64,000 bases of DNA, taken from Abelmoschus esculentus (Eukaryota > Streptophyta > Magnoliopsida > Malvales > Malvaceae). The number at the start of each line of letters is the position of its first letter. Positions within the stretch are counted from its first letter, which is position 1. Location: the NCBI GenBank assembly GCA_035048815.1, contig JAUCBN010000020.1:751501-815500 (forward strand). The letters are read 5' to 3'. The notes beneath the pieces were generated by a model, which had not been told where the DNA came from, did not search any database, and worked only from the letters and a program-made list of their open reading frames with translations. Made by a program: the position numbers and the translations under genes. This document shows positions 59,823 through 64,000 of the stretch, one piece after another.

Positions 59823-60262
59823 TAGGGGTGGGCAAGATCGGGTACTCGGCCAATTTGAATAGTATTGGTCTCGGTCCCGGTAATCATCGGTTCATAAAAA
59901 TTGGAACCAGTCTCGGTCATACCGAGTCCTAAATTTTAAGAATCGGTCCCGTTACTGGTGGGTATCGGTTCCAATACCAGGTACCCGATCAATTAATTTA
60001 TTCTTAAAAAAAATTGAGTAATTAGAGAAAAAATTTAACTACCAATAATAATATTAAATAATAAAATTAGAATATTGTAGACTTAAAATTAAAGTTTTAA
60101 AACTAATCATATTCATTATATTCATACATAAAGAGAAAGTTTGATAAGAAAAATAAACAAAAGAAAACCAATACCCGATATTTGGTATAGGTCCCGGTAC
60201 TACTAGGTACCCACCGGGTACCGGGTCCAAAAAATCAAGATTCAGTCCCGGTCTCGATTATG
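59823..60262. mobile_element. hAT-like word element, GGTACCCGG type (right end not seen)
   Basis: Left end TAGGGGTGGGCAAGATCGGG. Dense GGTCTCGGTCCCGGT and GGTACCCGATC words occur on the left, with complements on the right (CCACCGGGTACCGGGTCC), around an AT-rich centre. The expected TAGGGGTG-complement right end is missing and a gypsy pol fragment follows directly. The element may be broken by, or host to, the insertions to its right. Confidence 0.5.
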
Positions 60263-60264
60263 AT

Positions 60265-61150
60265 CGAGACTTAAATTTTAGATCCAGTCCTCAAGTGTTT
60301 ATCATGATCTTTCTCAGTACGTGAGTATAACAATATGTCATCAACGATCATAATCACAACTGATCCAAGTACTCGAAGAAAATTCTGTTCATCATGTCCA
60401 TGAAAAGCAACTGGTGCATTAGTCAACCCGAAAGGCATAACCAGAAGCTCATAGTAATCATACCTTGTACGAAAAGCTATATCCGGCTCATCGACTTCTT
60501 TTACCTTCAACTAATAGTACCATAGTCTCAAGTCTATCTTGGAAAACACGGTAGCACCTCTAAACTGATCAAACATATCATCGATTCTCGATGATGGATA
60601 CTTGTTCTTCATTGTCAACTGATTCATCTGTCTATAGTCAATGCACATCCTCATACTACCGTCTTTCTTCTTCACAAACAACACGGTGCGCCACAAGGAG
60701 AAGAACGCAGTCGGATACAACATCTATCTGATAGTCCTTGCAACTGAGTCATCAATTCTTTTAGTTCTTTCGGTACCATATGATACGGAGCAATCGAAAT
60801 AAGATCAGAATCTGAATACATCTATATGGCAAACTCAACCTCTCTATCAGGTAGCAATACAGGCAACTGTTTTGGAAACACACTCAGAAAAATCACACAT
60901 CATCTCGATATCCTACAGTCTGACTTTATTCATGTTCGGGTTCATCATATATGCTAGGTATGTCTCACAGCCCAACTCAACTAACCTCTGAGCCTCTAGA
61001 GCTGAAACAACATTAAATAAGAACTTCACATTCTCACCTATAACCGAAATCTCATGGTCATCCGCGAGCTTCAAATAAATTCTCTTGGCCTCAAGATCTA
61101 TCTTAGCCCTATGCTTTGTCAGTCAATCCGTATCCAAAATCACCACTAAA
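60265..61150 (-). pseudogene. Ty3/gypsy protease-RT fragment
   Basis: Minus-strand pieces: TKHRAKIDLEAKRIYLKLAD and CETYLAYMMNPNMNKVRL (protease to RT linker, about 61150-60910); LFVKKKDGSMRMCIDYRQMN and ATVFSKIDLR (RT, 60720-60525); then AFRTRYDYYELLVMPFGLTN and IMIVDDILLYSRT (RT, catalytic xxDD as VDD, 60490-60330). Stops and frameshifts separate them, so the copy is dead. gag is absent between this and the LTR at 61151. Confidence 0.88.
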
Positions 61151-61714
61151 TGTAACACCCCGACCCGGATGTCACATTGGGCCTCTGGCCCAAAACCTGT
61201 AATTCAAAATTTATTTCGAAAGCCCAATAAATAAAATTCAATTCAAGTCCAAAATACTATTCATAAAATTCATTTACGTTAAAACGTAAGCCCAAAATAA
61301 TATAAAGAAATCGGAGCTCCAAAATATTACAAATCATTTAAAACATTCGACTTGAAATAATAATAGAGTTACAAGATACATAGGGTCCAACTAAGTACTA
61401 GCCCACTAATCTATAAATGTACTCTGACATAGGTTGATGCTGAAATCCAAACTTCGATGGTGCTCCACGAACCGGCTTCACTTAACCTACGCACGAAAAC
61501 ACATTTCGAACGTTGAGCTACTAAAGCTCAATGGGTACGCCGAACTCGGCCAACATCATGCATATCATAAGCAGCAAAGCATAACATATAAACATCGTGC
61601 ATGATATGATGATCTAGCATGCTTGCCTACCACATGGCATAAACAATGTATAATATCGCACACAGCATATTCGAACATCGGGATCCTACACTCAAGATTG
61701 AGGCCACCCTCAAA

Positions 61715-61885
61715 TCCTATACCCGGAATGTTACATCGGACATCTTCGAACGAGGCCGCCCAACGTTCGGAAAGGGGTAGAGGCCGCCCAACCAACCCCA
61801 TGCTCGGAATGTTACATCGAACATCTTCGAGTGAGGCCGTCTAACACTCGGAATAAAAGTCTTCAAAAACATCATCCGGCATGTT
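61715..61885. repeat. Diverged tandem repeats in the gypsy LTR
   Basis: Two to three units share GGAATGTTACATCGGACATC, then TTCGAACGAGGCCG and ...GTTCGGAA. The later units are more diverged. Confidence 0.75.
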
Positions 61886-62139
61886 ACATCGGATGGCCTT
61901 CAACGTGTTGCAACACTTATGGATATCCGGATTTCCATCACACAAGGACTCAAACCACACAAACGATCCACCTAGGATCTTAGCACAACAAGATATATTA
62001 AGACTTATCATACCTTAGTCTTTCGGGGTTATAAACATCAAACTCGTATTAACAATTCATTTCATTAGTTATAATATTCATTAAGACCCTTAATTCTCTT
62101 ATCGAACCTCAAACAAAGCTTATCTTGTTAAGTTCCTGC

Positions 62140-62412
62140 AGGGGTATCGATACCCTTATGTGGGGTATCGAACCACCCTGCTTCAATACCCACCCAAAGA
62201 AGGCATCGAAACATGGGTAGCGATACCAGTATCGATACCCTTTGACCATTTCCAAAGTCAACGAAAGAGGACCCTCCAGCATCGATACAAGTATCGATGT
62301 TGTTATGCCACTAGAGGTCCCAGTATCGAACCATGGTTCGATACACCTGGCCACTTAGCCTATTTCTACTCATGGGTATCGATACTGGTAACCCGTGTAT
62401 CGATACCCCTAC
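62140..62412. repeat. Cluster of TATCGATA palindromes in the gypsy LTR
   Basis: About ten copies or near copies of GGGTATCGATACCC-like palindromes and half-sites (GTATCGAACC, AGTATCGATG, GTATCGATACTGG) lie in under 300 bp. Confidence 0.82.
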
Positions 62413-62951
62413 ACGAAATGCAGGTCTGCACTTAAAAATTTCAAGGATTCATTCCCAAACTTGATCGAATCAACCCTAAAGTGTTCCTACACATTATTAG
62501 GAGTGTTTAGGATAACTTAACATCAATTTTCAGTCAATTATCACTAAAGTGTTCCTTCCCCAACCTTTGTGATGAAGTTCCCACTTCCTTTTCTTATTTA
62601 CCTTAAAAGATAGATCTCTCCAAGCTCTAAAACTTCCTCTCTTGCACCAAAACGTGATTCTCACCCCATAAGCACAAGTTAGCTCTCTAGTTTGGGTTGG
62701 AAGAAAGATGAAGATAAAGATAAAATGGTGACTTCTCCATGCTCAGATTTTTCTGCAACACAAAATCCTTCCCTTTTAACTATTTAGACAATTACCAAAC
62801 TATCCTTCACTTATAACCCCTAAGGCCCTAAATCACTCAAGCCCAACAAACCAAAGCACAAAACCACACTAACTTGGGCCCCAAAACCGAAGCCCAAACT
62901 CTCGGGTTAACCCGACACTCGAATCCGAATCTGGGTCGTTACAGGTTTTTT

Positions 62952-63556
62952 TGTTGAAAATCCTTCTTGAAAGTCTTTTTTTTAAAAAAAAGTCAGAAGA
63001 TTAGATTTCTTGAAAATCTTGAAAGTGTTTTCTTCTTTTAAATTTCTTAAAAATCTTGAAAGTGTTTTCTTGAAAGTGTTTGCTTTTGGTGGGATCAGAG
63101 CAATTAGATCAGATTCCAAGATGGTAGGAACACCGACAATAATGTCATTGTGCAAGATGAACGGACTCCGGTGATTTCTCATAGAGGCTCGAGAGGAGAA
63201 GATTCTGGGGACGGTTCGGATGCGACCGTTAAATTTCTTAAAAATCTTTCATTTTCTTTTGGAGGGATCAATTAGGTTTATGTTTGCATGTAAAAATTGC
63301 CATGGTTGGAAAGTACATTGGGCTTAAAGATTCTTACCTCTCTGTTTTTGTCATGAATTGCTTTAGTTTAATATTCTTTTTATCCTTTGTCAATATGATA
63401 CGTTTTATGTATTGGGTTAAAACCATATTTTCTGTTAAGTTTTTTATTGTGAATATTGAGAATGAAAACTGAATCCTCTTCTTCTCATGTCTCTCTAAAA
63501 TCCCTAATATTCTTCTTTTGCATCTAAAATCTCTTTTTCTTCTTCTGCAATCTACA
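62952..63556 (+). repeat. Putative 5' LTR of an LTR element running off the window
   Basis: Starts TGTTGAAAATCC and ends ...TCTACA, followed after two bases by TGGTATCAAAGC (63559-63570), which resembles the initiator-Met-tRNA primer site. The start is chosen by the TG rule only, because the partner LTR is outside the window. It contains short TTGAAAGTGTTTTCTT repeats at about 63005-63090. Confidence 0.55.
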
Positions 63557-64000
63557 ATTGGTATCAAAGCTTGTTTTTGATCCACAGTCAGTCATGTCGA
63601 GTTCGAACAACAATGCCACAAGTGATGAAACTAAATCTATCCAAGAGGTGCAAAAAGATTACTTACAAAAGATAATGGATTGCTTGAAAGCTAGGTGTAG
63701 GAAAAATTCGAATTATTTGTAGGAAATATTGATCTTACCGTCCACATAAAGTGAATTAAAAAAAATAAGAATGTCATGGGAGTAGTCTAAGTTTATTGTT
63801 CAGGTGTTTAACAAAATACTTGTGCCAAATGAAGAAGCTAAGAAAGTCAGTTCAAATACAGTCAAAGTGTTTGAGAAATTGTCAATGAAAACAAACAATG
63901 AGTTTGTACCTTCTATGAAGGTCGTTAATGCAAGCAACAAAAGCTAGTCTGAAGAGATGATTGTAAAAAAAAAAATTAAAGTGTTTAGTGAAAGGCTTAT
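63557..64000 (+). mobile_element. Start of the internal region of the right-end LTR element
   Basis: Primer-site-like sequence at 63559-63570 and a short frame from 63595 (MSSSNNNATSDETKSIQEVQ) that soon meets a stop at 63719. Later pieces (such as NEEAKKVSSN) continue in other frames. This would be a decayed gag start. The family is not recognised. Confidence 0.45.

Larger units (their letters stand above)
61151..62943 (-). repeat. 1.8-kb gypsy LTR
   Basis: Plus-strand ends TGTAACACCCCGACCCGG and CTGGGTCGTTACA are inverted, typical of long gypsy (Tekay/Del-like) LTRs. The pol fragment at its left is on the minus strand, so this would be that element's 5' LTR. No 5-bp target duplication was found (CTAAA versus GGTTT). 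Inside are about 80-bp diverged repeats (61715-61885) and a cluster of TATCGATAC palindromes (62140-62412). Confidence 0.75.

Noticed and set aside
63595..63720. Short frame after the primer-site-like sequence taken as a host gene
   Set aside because: Its position behind a putative LTR and primer site and its early stop indicate a decayed retroelement gag.

Overview
The window is nuclear DNA of a flowering plant, almost certainly a eudicot. Genes are split by short AT-rich GT-AG introns, the spacers are very AT-rich, and the transposons are plant types: Ty1/copia, Ty3/gypsy, tRNA-derived SINEs, LINE remnants and small hAT-like and Mutator-like non-autonomous elements. A Malvaceae (cotton-like) source is a guess from the general look, not something the sequence proves. 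I see no bacterial features, CRISPR array, rRNA or intact tRNA gene.

Genes, left to right: the last exon of a GBF-interacting-protein-1-like gene (557-871, +); a two-exon ARM-repeat protein (3674-5513, +); a two-exon heavy-metal-associated isoprenylated plant protein without metal-binding cysteines (10185-10642, +); the chloroplast ADP-glucose pyrophosphorylase small subunit APS1 in nine exons (26951-29739, +); a GARP/MYB-CC-type transcription factor in six exons (33113-36556, +); glyoxylate/succinic semialdehyde reductase GLYR1 in eight exons (46095-48901, +); and a homeobox-DDT protein of the RLT3 type in seventeen coding exons (57336-49876, -). The exon joins were read by eye. Reading frames close across every junction and the predicted lengths fit the families (384, 122, 510, 395, 291 and 1135 residues).

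The spacers are transposon-derived. A complete copia element lies at 16665-22235 (two 239-bp LTRs, near-matching 5-bp target duplication, decayed pol). A LINE remnant follows it. A 1055-bp Mutator-like foldback element lies at 24792-25846, with a 382-bp hairpin MITE at 26205-26586 close upstream of APS1. LTR fragments occupy 38971-39740 and 40531-42487. A gypsy pol fragment with a 1.8-kb LTR lies at 60265-62943, and the start of another LTR element runs off the right end. SINEs with recognisable pol III boxes occur at 1923, 9310 (interrupted), 15955, 31419 and 49075.

The most unusual signal is a set of roughly 450-600 bp patches that look like low-complexity DNA, each made of one degenerate short word (for example GAGCTCG, CGGATATC or GGTACCCG). 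Three of them have clear boundaries: TAGGGGTG-like terminal inverted repeats and 8-bp target duplications (two perfect, one with a single mismatch). They are therefore transposed elements of hAT type and not simple repeats.

The genes do not form a pathway. APS1 (starch synthesis) and GLYR1 (aldehyde detoxification) are ordinary housekeeping genes, and RLT3 and the GARP protein are nuclear regulators. I found no clearly new multi-gene system; the novelty is in the repeats and in a few protein details.
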